From positions 58,969 through 122,968 of the forward strand of contig DDUV01000053.1 in NCBI GenBank assembly GCA_002344975.1: a stretch of 64,000 nucleotides of DNA, given 5' to 3'. Made by a program: the position numbers and the translations under genes. The notes under the pieces are model-generated. The model worked only from the letters and a program-made list of their open reading frames with translations, made no database searches and had not been told where the DNA came from. The stretch comes from Saprospiraceae bacterium UBA2329 (GTDB lineage Bacteria; Bacteroidota; Bacteroidia; Chitinophagales; Saprospiraceae). Of this stretch, positions 49,659 through 58,876 are shown one piece after another; the stretch's first letter is position 1, and each line of letters opens with the position of its first letter.

Positions 49659-51539
49659 ATGCAGCGCAGCATCCGTCGGCTGCTCCTGTGGGGCATTGTT
49701 GCACTTGGCATCGGAGTGCTGATTCGATCTCTCCAACAAGACAACACGACTCCTGCTCACCACCCCGGAACACCCGGCCAAGCCCGCGAAATCCTCGGCA
49801 GCGATGAGAGTTGCATGGGTTGCCACGGCGATATGACCGGTTTTGAGACCTCGCACCAACCCCGACTCATCGGCTGCACGCCCTGCCACCTCGGCAATGC
49901 CCGCGCTTTCGACAAAGACAAAGCACATGCCGATATGGTGTTGGTGCCCGGCAATCAAAGCAATGTGTATCAAACCTGCGGCACGGCCAATTGCCACGGC
50001 GACATCGCCCTGCGCGTCGAAAACTCGCTGATGAGCAGCATGTCGGGCGTGGTTTCCGTCAATCGTTTTGTCTTCGGCGAACAGGACAGCCCCAACGGCT
50101 TTGCGCACATCCGCGACATCGGCACGGCCTCGGCTGCCGACACCCACCTGCGCCACCTCTGCGCGTCCTGCCATCTCGGCAACGAAAAAACACATCCGGC
50201 CCCTGTCGGGGAACGCTCGCGCGGCGGGGGCTGCATCGCCTGCCACCTGCAATACAACGCCGACGCGATGGCCTCGCTGCAATCTTACCAAACCGATAAA
50301 GCCCTACTGCCCCGCGTGCATCCGGCCATCAACCTTCAGGTAGGCAACGAGCACTGCTTCGGCTGCCACAGTCGCTCCGGCAGAATCTCTACCAACTACG
50401 AGGGCTGGCACGAAACCACTCTGCAACCCGACGAGGTCGCCGGGCAACCGGGCTTCCGCCTGCTGGAGGACGGGCGCGTTTTCCGACAAATGCCGCCCGA
50501 CGTACACCACACGGCCGGTTTGGCCTGCATTGACTGCCACAGTTCCGCCGAAGTTATGGGCGATGGCCAACGCTACGCCCACGAAGAAGACGCCGTAAAA
50601 ATGCGCTGCGAGCACTGCCATTTCAGCGGTCGCCCCCCTACCCTGCCCTATGACAGCTTAGACCTGGAATCAAAAAAAATCATGGCGCTGCGGGGCGTAG
50701 CCGGACAGGGCAAGCGCTTCGTACACGGCATCTGGAACGTGCAAATGAGCGAATCGGGCATCCCGTTTTTATTGTCTAAAAACACAGGCAAGCACCATCC
50801 ACTGCCCGCTCCGGCGGAAGTGTGCAGCCGGCAGGGCGCTCATGCCTCGCTCAGTTGCAGCGCCTGCCATACCTCCTGGGCGCCGCAATGCGTGGGTTGC
50901 CACACCACTTACCGGCCTGATTTGCAGGCTTTTGATTTGTTGGACAAGAAAAAAACGCCCGGCAAGTGGGAGGAGCATCTCGGCGAGTTTTTTGCCGAAG
51001 CGCCGACGCTGGGCGTGGTGCAGCACAGCAGCGTAAGCGCAGAACAGGTGCGCCATATTCAGACCTTCATACCCGGTATGATTATGACACTCGACAAAAG
51101 CGCGTTCACGGGGCGACAGCAGGCGGCTGATTTTCACCGGCTTTTTGCGCCCTCGGCATCGCATACCACCTCGGCAAAAGGGCGGAGTTGCCAGTCCTGC
51201 CACAGTCAACCGCTCGCCTTGGGCTACGGTCGGGGCAGGCTCGATTTTGTGCAGCAGGGGCGGCAGGGGCGCTGGTTTTTTTATCCCGAATACGCCACCG
51301 ACCCGCACGACGGCTTGCCGCAGGATGCCTGGATCGGTTTTTTGCAGGAGCCAAAACGCAGGGCTTCTACGCGCAGCAATGTCCGTCCTTTCAGTGTAGC
51401 GGAACAACAGCGCATCCTCGCGGTAGGCGCCTGCCTGCAATGCCACAAAGACCAATCGAAGGTGATGCAGGAGGCTCTGCGCGATTTTGAGGGGGTGAAG
51501 AGGGGGATGAGTGGGAGGTGCGCTGTGCCGGTGTGGTAG
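49659..51539 (+). CDS. Multihaem c-type cytochrome with about twelve haem sites
   Basis: The 626-residue protein has an N-terminal membrane anchor (LLLWGIVALGIGVLI) and is otherwise periplasmic. I count eleven CXXCH motifs (CMGCH, CTPCH, CASCH, CIACH, CFGCH, CIDCH, CEHCH, CSACH, CVGCH, CQSCH, CLQCH) plus one CGTANCH with a longer spacing, and many further His that could be distal ligands. It should carry electrons across the periplasm or act as a reductase; the substrate is not evident. It is probably co-transcribed with the MarR gene. No close named family is assigned. Confidence 0.9.
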   Translation: MQRSIRRLLLWGIVALGIGVLIRSLQQDNTTPAHHPGTPGQAREILGSDESCMGCHGDMTGFETSHQPRLIGCTPCHLGNARAFDKDKAHADMVLVPGNQSNVYQTCGTANCHGDIALRVENSLMSSMSGVVSVNRFVFGEQDSPNGFAHIRDIGTASAADTHLRHLCASCHLGNEKTHPAPVGERSRGGGCIACHLQYNADAMASLQSYQTDKALLPRVHPAINLQVGNEHCFGCHSRSGRISTNYEGWHETTLQPDEVAGQPGFRLLEDGRVFRQMPPDVHHTAGLACIDCHSSAEVMGDGQRYAHEEDAVKMRCEHCHFSGRPPTLPYDSLDLESKKIMALRGVAGQGKRFVHGIWNVQMSESGIPFLLSKNTGKHHPLPAPAEVCSRQGAHASLSCSACHTSWAPQCVGCHTTYRPDLQAFDLLDKKKTPGKWEEHLGEFFAEAPTLGVVQHSSVSAEQVRHIQTFIPGMIMTLDKSAFTGRQQAADFHRLFAPSASHTTSAKGRSCQSCHSQPLALGYGRGRLDFVQQGRQGRWFFYPEYATDPHDGLPQDAWIGFLQEPKRRASTRSNVRPFSVAEQQRILAVGACLQCHKDQSKVMQEALRDFEGVKRGMSGRCAVPVW

Positions 51540-51546
51540 GGGGCGC

Positions 51547-52245
51547 TTACCTGCAACTCTGCCTCACAAATATCATCTCGTTATTGAACACTAATTCGTT
51601 GCCCAAAATCAACAACACCAGTTCTGTATTGCAGATGTATTCAAAAGCATCCACGTCGGGCTTGTGCCGCATGATTACATGGATGAGCGCGTCACTGTTG
51701 ATCGCCTTGGCATCTATGTCTGCCGCGTAGAATCCTTCTTTTTCAATTCTCAAATAATTGAATCGGGTGAGAAGGCCGAATGAATGATAGATAGATTTAT
51801 CAAATTTACGCATGTGAAATTCAGGAATGGTTCTCCTGCCCTTCTTTTTAGAAATACCCCAGGAAAAAGTCAAATCATTCATTGGCAAACTCTCTTCGTC
51901 CCAAACGCTGATGTCCACATCCAACGACGAATCCTGATCAGCACCTAAGGTGATTTTACATTCCGAATTTCTGTTGGGAATGGAATCAAATCGCAACAAA
52001 ACAGAGTCGCCAACGACAAGATAACACCCTCTGCCGTAAACATTCAGTTTTGAGGTGCAACTATGCAGGTGACTTCCTTTCCATTCAAACTTACCGGCGT
52101 CATCCAATGAAATGCTCAAGCGCCCTCCACTTTTCTCCGACCATCGAAAGCATTGGTTTTGAAATGAAGCCGCATCTTGGGCAAGCAGTTGATGGCCGAC
52201 GAACAATGCAATGAGCATGAGTAACATTTGAAAAGTACATTTCAT
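51547..52245 (-). CDS. Secreted protein of unknown function
   Basis: The 232-residue product has a signal peptide (QMLLMLIALFVGHQLLAQ) and a strand-rich mature part with several Cys (NQCFRWSEKS, SCTSKLNVYGRGCYLVVGD, NSECKITLGAD), ending NNEMIFVRQSC. I do not recognise it. It converges with the cytochrome gene with a 7-base gap. An inverted repeat, GTGAG-TTTAAT-CTCAC, lies just upstream. Confidence 0.65.
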   Translation of the reverse strand: MKCTFQMLLMLIALFVGHQLLAQDAASFQNQCFRWSEKSGGRLSISLDDAGKFEWKGSHLHSCTSKLNVYGRGCYLVVGDSVLLRFDSIPNRNSECKITLGADQDSSLDVDISVWDEESLPMNDLTFSWGISKKKGRRTIPEFHMRKFDKSIYHSFGLLTRFNYLRIEKEGFYAADIDAKAINSDALIHVIMRHKPDVDAFEYICNTELVLLILGNELVFNNEMIFVRQSCR

Positions 52246-52543
52246 CCATATTCGATATTATGGTGAGTTTAATCTCACTAATTTGCAAAAAAAGCACACT
52301 TAAAACGCAAAATTCCGGTTGAGTGATATCACATTCCCTCCCCACACAAGCAGAAGCCCTGCCTTCGCCGAAACGATGACAGGGCTACCTTGCCATAAAA
52401 AAACTAATCTTCTTTCACCTTATTCTTGGGGGCTGCCGCCCGTTGAAGGGCCGGGCGACAGCATTTTGATTCTTTTTTCAGGTGATTTTCAGGCTGCCGA
52501 ACTTTCGCTTAGCAACTCGAAGCTCGCGGCTAATTGCTGCCGA
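52246..52543. other. Intergenic region with operator-like repeat and terminators
   Basis: GTGAG/CTCAC (52263-52278) lies ahead of the secreted-protein gene. AGCCCTG/CAGGGCT (52355-52386) and CTGCCGCCCG/CGGGCGACAG (52433-52461) are terminator-like hairpins, the latter likely for the rhodanese gene. AACTCGAAGCTCGCGGCT at 52514-52531 is a fragment of the dispersed repeat. Confidence 0.55.
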
Positions 52544-53401
52544 TCAATTCACCACATCTTTCTTAGCAACCCATTCATTATAGCTGCCGTCATATACCTT
52601 CACTTTTTCGTAGCCCAGCACGTTTTTGAACGCGTAGTACAGCACCGATGCGCGCACGCCGGTCACACAGTAAACAATCACCTCTTTGTCGGGCGTAATG
52701 CCGGCGGCTTCCACGATGGCTTTCAGTTCGACGGCGGGTTTGAAATAGCCCGTTTCGGTGAGCATGAGTGCCTGGTCGAGGTTGACGGCGCCGGGTATAT
52801 GGCCTTTGCTGTCTTCGGTTTTGCCGGCGTATTCGTCGGCATTGCGGCTGTCCACCAGCACGATACCGGGCTGACCTTCCGCTTTCACCACTTCTTCAAA
52901 AGTAGCGAGCATACCAGCGCTGATAGCTGGTGTAAATTTCACCGGCTTGAGCGCCACCACTTCGGTAGTCAGCGGCAGGCGCACTTTTTTCCAGGCCTCC
53001 ATGTCTTTGCTCAAAATTTTGACATCGGTAGCGCCAAGGTACTTGAGCGTCCAGTAAATGCGGGTAGTATATTTGTGAGAAGCATCGTCGTACAATACCA
53101 CGGAGCTTTTTTCGCTGATGCCTTTTTGACCAAAGAAAGCCGCCAGTTCTTCCGGACTTTTCAGCAAGCCTTTGATTTCGCCTTCCTGATATAAATCCAT
53201 GTGGTTGATGTGGATGGCGCCTTTGATGTGGTTGGTTTGATATGTTTTGGCTCTGTTGGCATCCACAATCACGAGATTGGGATTGGCTTTGGTAAGCGCG
53301 ATGAAATCCTCGGCAGAAAGGCAATCTTGTTGTGCCGATAATTGCAGGACAGAGAGTAGTACAAGAAAAATGAGCGTGGAGATTTTATTAAGGATTGTCA
53401 T
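52544..53401 (-). CDS. Periplasmic two-domain sulfurtransferase (rhodanese)
   Basis: The 285-residue protein has a signal peptide (KISTLIFLVLLSVLQLSAQ) and two rhodanese domains. The first (IVDANRAKTYQTNHIKGAIH, SSVVLYDDAS) lacks the catalytic Cys, as usual. The second (VDSRNADEYAGKTEDSKGHI, VIVYCVTGVRAS) has it in CVTGVRAS. It would transfer sulfane sulfur from thiosulfate or similar donors in the periplasm. It lies downstream of the porin gene on the same strand. Confidence 0.92.
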   Translation of the reverse strand: MTILNKISTLIFLVLLSVLQLSAQQDCLSAEDFIALTKANPNLVIVDANRAKTYQTNHIKGAIHINHMDLYQEGEIKGLLKSPEELAAFFGQKGISEKSSVVLYDDASHKYTTRIYWTLKYLGATDVKILSKDMEAWKKVRLPLTTEVVALKPVKFTPAISAGMLATFEEVVKAEGQPGIVLVDSRNADEYAGKTEDSKGHIPGAVNLDQALMLTETGYFKPAVELKAIVEAAGITPDKEVIVYCVTGVRASVLYYAFKNVLGYEKVKVYDGSYNEWVAKKDVVN

Positions 53402-53454
53402 GGCTGAAATTTTTCAGTGGTGAGTGAATGAATGCAGTGGGTGAGTGGCGAGTA

Positions 53455-54585
53455 TCAGAACACAATCTGGAACTGCGTGAGGAGAATGTCGTTTTTCACC
53501 TCTAATTTGCCGGTTTCTTCTGCTTTGTACAGGTAGTTGATCTGGAAACGCACTTTTTCGTTGAAGAAGTAGTTCAGACCGTAAGTGATGACGTTTTGCA
53601 TGCCGTCTTCAGGCAGGAAACCGAGTTGGTCGGCAGCCATTTCCATGTTCGGGTCGAAGCGCTCGTAGCGAACAACGGGCTGCACTTTCCACGGCGTCAT
53701 GTACAAAGCCTGCACGAAGAAGCCGTCGCGTTTTTTAGAACCCTGGTGTACTTCTACCTCGCCGCCGCAGCCGCCGCCGGTGGTATAAGAGCCGTTGTCG
53801 GCGCCATAGACGTATTCGCCCTGCACGATGAAGTTTTTATAGTTCAATTCCAGATCAAGGCCGAGGCGCTGGCGGGTATCTTCTTCCGTAACACCGTCCG
53901 TTTGAGGCGGCAGTTTGGTGAAGCGATAGCTGGCGCCTACGGTAACAAGGTCTATCGGTTTGAGGGCGATGCGGCCTACCACAGACTTGTTGATGTTGTC
54001 GTCTTTTTTATTGAGGCCGCCGCCATTGAAGATACCGAGGCTGTACGAAACGGCATTTTTGGTTTTGGTACCCAGAATGCTCAGATCGCCGGTGCCGCCG
54101 CTGACCATCACGCCGAGGTCGCGCCAGGGGTCAACGAGGTTGGCTACCACCATAGATCGGTTGATGGTGTAAAGTTTGTGGCAGGGCTGAGGTAACTCAA
54201 TGCCGAAAGGCACTTTGAACTGCCCGGCGGAGACTTTTACATACGGTGCAAAACGGTTGTAGCTGATAAAAGCATCGAGCAGCAGCGGTGGCTGGATGTT
54301 TTTGGCGCCGTTGAGCGTAGGGCTGATTTCAGTCATAAAATAGTAGCTGAAATCGTAAGGAATGTTGCCGGTGACCCCCAAGCGGGCGCGGTTGAAGTAG
54401 AACGAGCTTTCATCCAGGCGCTTGCCTTGCTGGTCTTGCCCGGCGAAAAGGTATTCGTATTGTGGTTGAATGAAGCCTATGATAGAGATGCCTTCATCGG
54501 AAGTGGGACTCATACAGGCTTGTGCATTCATAAAGGACGGCATGAGTAAAAATGCCGATATGGTGAGAACGATGAGATTTTTCAT
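53455..54585 (-). CDS. Outer-membrane porin, phosphate-selective porin O/P type
   Basis: The 376-residue product starts MKNLIVLTISAFLLMPSFMN, a signal peptide; the frame upstream (to 54714) is translated repeat DNA and is not included. The mature part has SIIGFIQPQYEYLFAGQD, SFYFNRARLGVTGNIPYDFS and strands to a terminal LTQFQIVF with the aromatic end needed for barrel insertion. It would admit anions or small solutes. Two rhodanese genes flank it, which suggests sulfur-oxyanion traffic (inference). Confidence 0.88.
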   Translation of the reverse strand: MKNLIVLTISAFLLMPSFMNAQACMSPTSDEGISIIGFIQPQYEYLFAGQDQQGKRLDESSFYFNRARLGVTGNIPYDFSYYFMTEISPTLNGAKNIQPPLLLDAFISYNRFAPYVKVSAGQFKVPFGIELPQPCHKLYTINRSMVVANLVDPWRDLGVMVSGGTGDLSILGTKTKNAVSYSLGIFNGGGLNKKDDNINKSVVGRIALKPIDLVTVGASYRFTKLPPQTDGVTEEDTRQRLGLDLELNYKNFIVQGEYVYGADNGSYTTGGGCGGEVEVHQGSKKRDGFFVQALYMTPWKVQPVVRYERFDPNMEMAADQLGFLPEDGMQNVITYGLNYFFNEKVRFQINYLYKAEETGKLEVKNDILLTQFQIVF

Positions 54586-54601
54586 GGCGAAGATTTTTGT
54601 T

Positions 54602-54726
54602 GGGGCAACCCTCGTGGTTGCCCTAAGGTGAGGCGTGGTTGCCCTAAAAACGATAACCGGGGGCTGGTCGGGGCAACCCTCGTGGTTGCCCTGCTCGTCG
54701 GGGGGGGGAACCACAAGGGTTACCCC
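54602..54726. repeat. Tandem GGGCAACC hairpin repeats
   Basis: The 23-base unit at 54602-54624 recurs at 54670-54692; each folds as GGGCAACC-CTCGT-GGTTGCCC. Partial copies lie at 54632-54645 (gcgtggttgccct) and 54709-54726 (ggggaaccacaagggttacccc). They fill the gap upstream of the porin. Confidence 0.85.
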
Positions 54727-54764
54727 AACTGGTTACCCACCCCCGACGTCAGGTACAAACTGAT

Positions 54765-55793
54765 TTACAACGGATTGTGCATGGTATTGGTAGAGTCGTA
54801 GTAGCCAAAGTTGTTGGCACTACCGGAGCCTTCACCTTTCCAGGATTTCTTTTTGGCATCGTCCACAGCGCTGACTTTAAGTTGGTCATACACGATGGCA
54901 TTGGCGCCGAAGGACAAGCTGCGGGCATTGTCATAGCCCATGATTTGCAGCCAGGTAGTAACGATACCGGAAGTTTGGCCGGTGTAGCAGTAGGTAACCA
55001 ATGGCTTGTCGGTGCGCAGCAGACCCAGATTTTCAACTTTGAGGTCTTCAAAGATGCGGTATGCGCCGGCGAAGTGACCGAAAGCATCCCAGGAAACGGC
55101 AGGCCAGTAGTTGTTGATAAAATAGTTGCCCGGATTGGCCAGCACATCGTCGCGGTTGACCGTCCAAGAGGTGTTTGCCAAAGTAGCTTTTACCCTTTCT
55201 TCCAAAATTTTATCGCCGGTGGTAGCCGTGGAAGTGAAGGTAGGCAGAGCGCCGGTGGTAGAAACGGTGGGCGCGCCGGTGTTCACCCAACCCGGAGAAG
55301 TGACGTTGGCCACTTTGGAATCCCACCTTGAAGCGAAATCGGCGTGCCAACTTGCCATGCCCCACTTGAGTGAATATACTTTGGTGTAGCCCATCATGCG
55401 GAGCGCCACCACTGCGCGGGAAGCAGTCTGGCCGGTGTAGCAGGTCACGAGGATATTTTGGTCTTTCGGCACAGAAGCTACTGCTTCCAGCAGGTTGGCT
55501 ATCGGTACATTGACGGCATTTTTGATGTGGCCGGTGTTGTAGTCGGCAGCGGCGCGAACGTCAATCACGAAATAATCGGGAACGGAAAAGTCGGTCATGT
55601 TGATGTTGATCTGGCTGCCCGATTTGGTGAAGCCGGATACGATGGTCGGCAAGTCGAGGTTGTTTTGTGCTACGTATTTGCTGAGGGTTTCATACGAAGT
55701 TTCGGGAGTAACGATGTCGTCCTTTTTGCAACCAGTAAACGCGATCGAAAGAACGGCGAGAATGACTAATGAAAGTTGCATCAACTTTTTCAT
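54765..55793 (-). CDS. Lipoprotein with two rhodanese domains
   Basis: The 342-residue lipoprotein has lipobox FTGC at residues 19-22, then two rhodanese-like domains that both keep an active-site Cys in CYTGQT (LVTCYTGQTASRAVVALRMM and VTYCYTGQTSGIVTTWLQIM). The first carries FVIDVRAAADYNTGHIKNAV; the second lacks a clear DxR start. Membrane-anchored sulfurtransferase activity is likely. It lies upstream of the porin and second rhodanese genes, same strand, with a 180-base leader. Confidence 0.9.
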   Translation of the reverse strand: MKKLMQLSLVILAVLSIAFTGCKKDDIVTPETSYETLSKYVAQNNLDLPTIVSGFTKSGSQININMTDFSVPDYFVIDVRAAADYNTGHIKNAVNVPIANLLEAVASVPKDQNILVTCYTGQTASRAVVALRMMGYTKVYSLKWGMASWHADFASRWDSKVANVTSPGWVNTGAPTVSTTGALPTFTSTATTGDKILEERVKATLANTSWTVNRDDVLANPGNYFINNYWPAVSWDAFGHFAGAYRIFEDLKVENLGLLRTDKPLVTYCYTGQTSGIVTTWLQIMGYDNARSLSFGANAIVYDQLKVSAVDDAKKKSWKGEGSGSANNFGYYDSTNTMHNPL

Positions 55794-56224
55794 GGCAAGC
55801 AGTTTAATGTTATGAAATGGATGCGACTGCTGCCGGCAGGAAAAATGGAGGTGTGAATTCTTCTAACGCGTATCGAAAAATTTCAGGCCTGAATTTTTGC
55901 TCCGCAGCCCGGCCGCGAATGATTTTTAATTCAATCCTTATCAAATCTGATGAATGAAACTTTTTTCATTTATCACAGTGCAAAAATAGGGGTGCCACAA
56001 ATGGAAAAAAACTGATTTCGGTCATCCAGGGCGGTGATAATTGTCAACACACAAAACTATCATTAAAAATTAACCCCCAAAGACAATTCAAAACGAATAA
56101 CATTTCAAACACCACATAAATAACCCAGTAGTATTAGTCCAGAATTTTACAAAACACGAACATAAACAAAACGAAGTTCCGCAAATTTCAAGCAAAACAA
56201 AATGAGAATAACCGGATAAAGGGC
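55794..56224. other. AT-rich intergenic region with long leader of the rhodanese lipoprotein
   Basis: A minus-strand TATTTTTG at 55981-55988 gives a leader of about 180 bases. AATGAAA (55953-55959) and TTTCATT (55964-55970) can pair in it. No gene or clear riboswitch is seen; the part beyond 56040 is plain AT-rich DNA. Confidence 0.45.
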
Positions 56225-57190
56225 TTACTTTCCATTCTGAATAAACTCCATTGCCCGCTGTTCCATCCAGCTAAAGCCCCGACGGTGCAGCGTGAAGCCT
56301 ACATGGCCGCCCCTTGCAGGCATTTCCAAATATACATTCGGATGGCGGCGACACAGCTCTGCGGGAGAACATTCGGGCGATAAAATGGGGTCGTTTTGGG
56401 CGTTGGCCAGCAAGGCCGGCACACGAATGCCTTCCATGTAGTTCACGCAGGAGGCCTGCTGATAAAAGGTTTCAGGGCTGTCGAATCCGTTGAGCGGGGC
56501 GGAGAAGAAGGTATCGAAATCGCGCCAGGTTTTGACCTGATTCAGCAAGCCGGCGTCTATCAGTCCGGGAAACTGAATGGCCTTGAGTTCTATTTTTCTG
56601 CGCAACTTCTTGTAAAACCGGTTTTTATAAAAGCGATTGACTGGCAGTTCCAGGGTTCGAATGCTGGCCTCAATGTCACAGGGGGTAGAAAACGCGATGC
56701 CGGTTTTGACCGCGTCGGGCAGTTCTTTGCCTTGCACGCCCAGATATTTGAGGGTAATACTGCCGCCCATACTGAATCCTACCAACGCCACTTGCTCATA
56801 GTCTTTGGTGCGAAACGCATGTTGGATGACCTGCCCGAAATCGCCGATCTCGCCGTGGTGGTAAAGCCTCGGCAGCCGGTTCATTTCGCCGCTGCACGAG
56901 CGGCAGTTCCAGGCCAGTACATCCCAGCCTTCCTGTGCAAAAAAGCGCGCGGTGGCCTGCACATAGTTGCGCCGGGAGTTGCCCTCCAGGCCGTGCGTGA
57001 GTACTAACAGGCGGCGGGATTTTTTGTCCAACCAGTCCAAATCCACGAAATCGCCGTCGGGCAATTCGAGCCGCTCCCGCTCATAAGGCACTTTCACGCG
57101 CCGGGCTACTGCGGGCACAATGGTTTCCACATGGCCGTTCCACAGGTATGCCGGCGATTGGAGGTAAGAAGAAGATGCAATCAGCGGCAT
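56225..57190 (-). CDS. Alpha/beta hydrolase of the YheT type
   Basis: The 321-residue hydrolase has LTHGLEGNSRRNYVQATARF for the oxyanion hole, NCRSCSGEMNR, the nucleophile elbow VGFSMGGSITLKYLG, the acid region (NAQNDPILSPEC) and the final His in GGHVGF. This is the YheT/ABHD1-3 layout, acting on acyl esters; the substrate is unknown. It starts 12 bases after a CotH gene and likely shares its transcript. Confidence 0.92.
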   Translation of the reverse strand: MPLIASSSYLQSPAYLWNGHVETIVPAVARRVKVPYERERLELPDGDFVDLDWLDKKSRRLLVLTHGLEGNSRRNYVQATARFFAQEGWDVLAWNCRSCSGEMNRLPRLYHHGEIGDFGQVIQHAFRTKDYEQVALVGFSMGGSITLKYLGVQGKELPDAVKTGIAFSTPCDIEASIRTLELPVNRFYKNRFYKKLRRKIELKAIQFPGLIDAGLLNQVKTWRDFDTFFSAPLNGFDSPETFYQQASCVNYMEGIRVPALLANAQNDPILSPECSPAELCRRHPNVYLEMPARGGHVGFTLHRRGFSWMEQRAMEFIQNGK

Positions 57191-57202
57191 ACAAAGCAGG
57201 AT

Positions 57203-58876
57203 TTACTGTACCTCAAAAGGCGCGTGCGAAGCCTTGCGCGGCAACACCGTCGCGTTGCGCTCGTCTTCTGCAATGAAATAATACGTCAGCCCTTTGCCGT
57301 AAGGCAGCGATATGCCCCAGACTTGATCGGCTGCGGCGCCGTCGCCGTGCTGCCCGTCGTCGTGCATGGCAGCCCGTTGGAACACCCCCGTTTTGCCCTG
57401 CCGGTAAAGCACCCACACGTTGCGGGCATTTTCTGTTTTGCAGGTCACGATGGTGGTTTGTTTTTTTTGCAAGGTATGCTTTGCGTCGGAGATAACCGGG
57501 GGCGTTTTTTGCAGCAGCGGGTGCTCAGCCAAATAGGCTGCCCGGCGATCCATCAATTGTGCTATACCGATTATATTTGATTTTTCGGCTTTGGCAATGG
57601 TGTCTATATTACTTTTAAAACCCTCATAATCATAGAGTTTGTTCTTATCTTCCTGCACCGTCGGATCGAGCATTTTTTGCAATTCCTGCGCTCTTTTTTT
57701 GTAGGCTCCGTTGGCAAACTGCTCCTCCAGCAGCGTGCGAATGTGCGCGATATATACCTTGCGCCAGAGGTCGTTGGAGAGCAATTGCAGGATGAGTGGG
57801 CGCTTCATATTTTTTTCCCGATAGTGCAAAAACGGACTGAGCGTTTGCAATTTTTCATCCGACATGGCCGCCTCTTCCACTCCATTGTACCGGAAGCCGC
57901 CGAAAGCCATGTTCAAATCCCACAGGATGGGGTGAAATACACCGGAACTGTCTTTGTAGAGGTAGTAATTATGGCAAAATTTGCCGAGGTAGCTGTCCAA
58001 ATTGACCGTCACATTATCGAATGCCAACATCCAGAGGGCGGCGTCTATGTTCAAAACGGAGTCTAACAGTTCGGGCTTGCGGTTGAGAATATCGGTAAAC
58101 TGAATGAGGTCGGCCCAATAACCTTGCTCTACCTCATAAATGCCCTGATAGCAGAGCGAATCGTTGCCCAGATATTGTAGCGATGCCTGGTCGCTGGGAG
58201 AGCAGCCCGCCGGCATTTTGGCGTTCCAGTCTGCCGGATCGCATTTGAGGAGTGCGCCTTTGCCTTTGTCATAATGGCGTTGCAGAAAGGGTTTGTCCAC
58301 CGATTCTGTATTGCTATACAGCCCTATAAACTCTTCATTAACAAACACTTTAGCAAAATTCGCCTTCGGCGCCGGCATATACTGGCCCGCAATTTCGTAA
58401 GCCAATACCTCCCTCAGAAAGCTCGGATCGCGAAAAGAGTTGGCCAATTTGAGCGTGGTGATTCCTCCCGGCAGCGACTGATTTTTCTCGGTAAAATCTA
58501 TTTTGATATTGAAAGGGAGCTTGGCAGAGCCACTTTTGCGCACGCTGAAGTAAGAACTATTGCCTTTATACCGTACGCCCACGCCTTTGTACCGCACGCC
58601 ATTGATAAGGGCATCGGCGGCCAGACGTTCATCGTTGCCGATTTGTTTGAGCGAGTCGAGGATATCGTCCCAGTTTTTTTCTTTAAAAACTAAGCGAATT
58701 TCAACTACGGCGCCGGGTTTGTAAAAATCCTGCGCTTGTGCGTTTCCGGCCAATGCCCACAGACAGAGGACAAAAAAACAGCCCCATCGGGCGGCGCTAT
58801 GAAGTGCGCGAAAACCGATGAGGCGGAGCAAAAACCCGGTTGACGGATTTGAAATTTCGTTACTGGTTGAGTTCAT
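57203..58876 (-). CDS. CotH-family protein (first)
   Basis: The 557-residue product has a signal peptide (GCFFVLCLWALAGNAQAQ) and the CotH pattern: MVLKEKNWDDILDSLKQ-like FKEKNWDDILDSL, GVRYKGNSSY, KIDFTEKNQSLPGGITTLKL, FVNEEFIGLYSNTESVDKPF, and the metal-binding LWDLNMAFGGF. CotH proteins are atypical protein kinases in spore coats and also occur in polysaccharide-related bacterial clusters. Here it is exported. Its start overlaps the second CotH gene by 17 bases. A 70-residue beta domain follows the kinase-like part. Confidence 0.85.
   Translation of the reverse strand: MNSTSNEISNPSTGFLLRLIGFRALHSAARWGCFFVLCLWALAGNAQAQDFYKPGAVVEIRLVFKEKNWDDILDSLKQIGNDERLAADALINGVRYKGVGVRYKGNSSYFSVRKSGSAKLPFNIKIDFTEKNQSLPGGITTLKLANSFRDPSFLREVLAYEIAGQYMPAPKANFAKVFVNEEFIGLYSNTESVDKPFLQRHYDKGKGALLKCDPADWNAKMPAGCSPSDQASLQYLGNDSLCYQGIYEVEQGYWADLIQFTDILNRKPELLDSVLNIDAALWMLAFDNVTVNLDSYLGKFCHNYYLYKDSSGVFHPILWDLNMAFGGFRYNGVEEAAMSDEKLQTLSPFLHYREKNMKRPLILQLLSNDLWRKVYIAHIRTLLEEQFANGAYKKRAQELQKMLDPTVQEDKNKLYDYEGFKSNIDTIAKAEKSNIIGIAQLMDRRAAYLAEHPLLQKTPPVISDAKHTLQKKQTTIVTCKTENARNVWVLYRQGKTGVFQRAAMHDDGQHGDGAAADQVWGISLPYGKGLTYYFIAEDERNATVLPRKASHAPFEVQ

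Noticed and set aside
54586..54714. N-terminal extension of the porin frame
   Set aside because: It is translated hairpin-repeat DNA ahead of a clear signal peptide at 54585.
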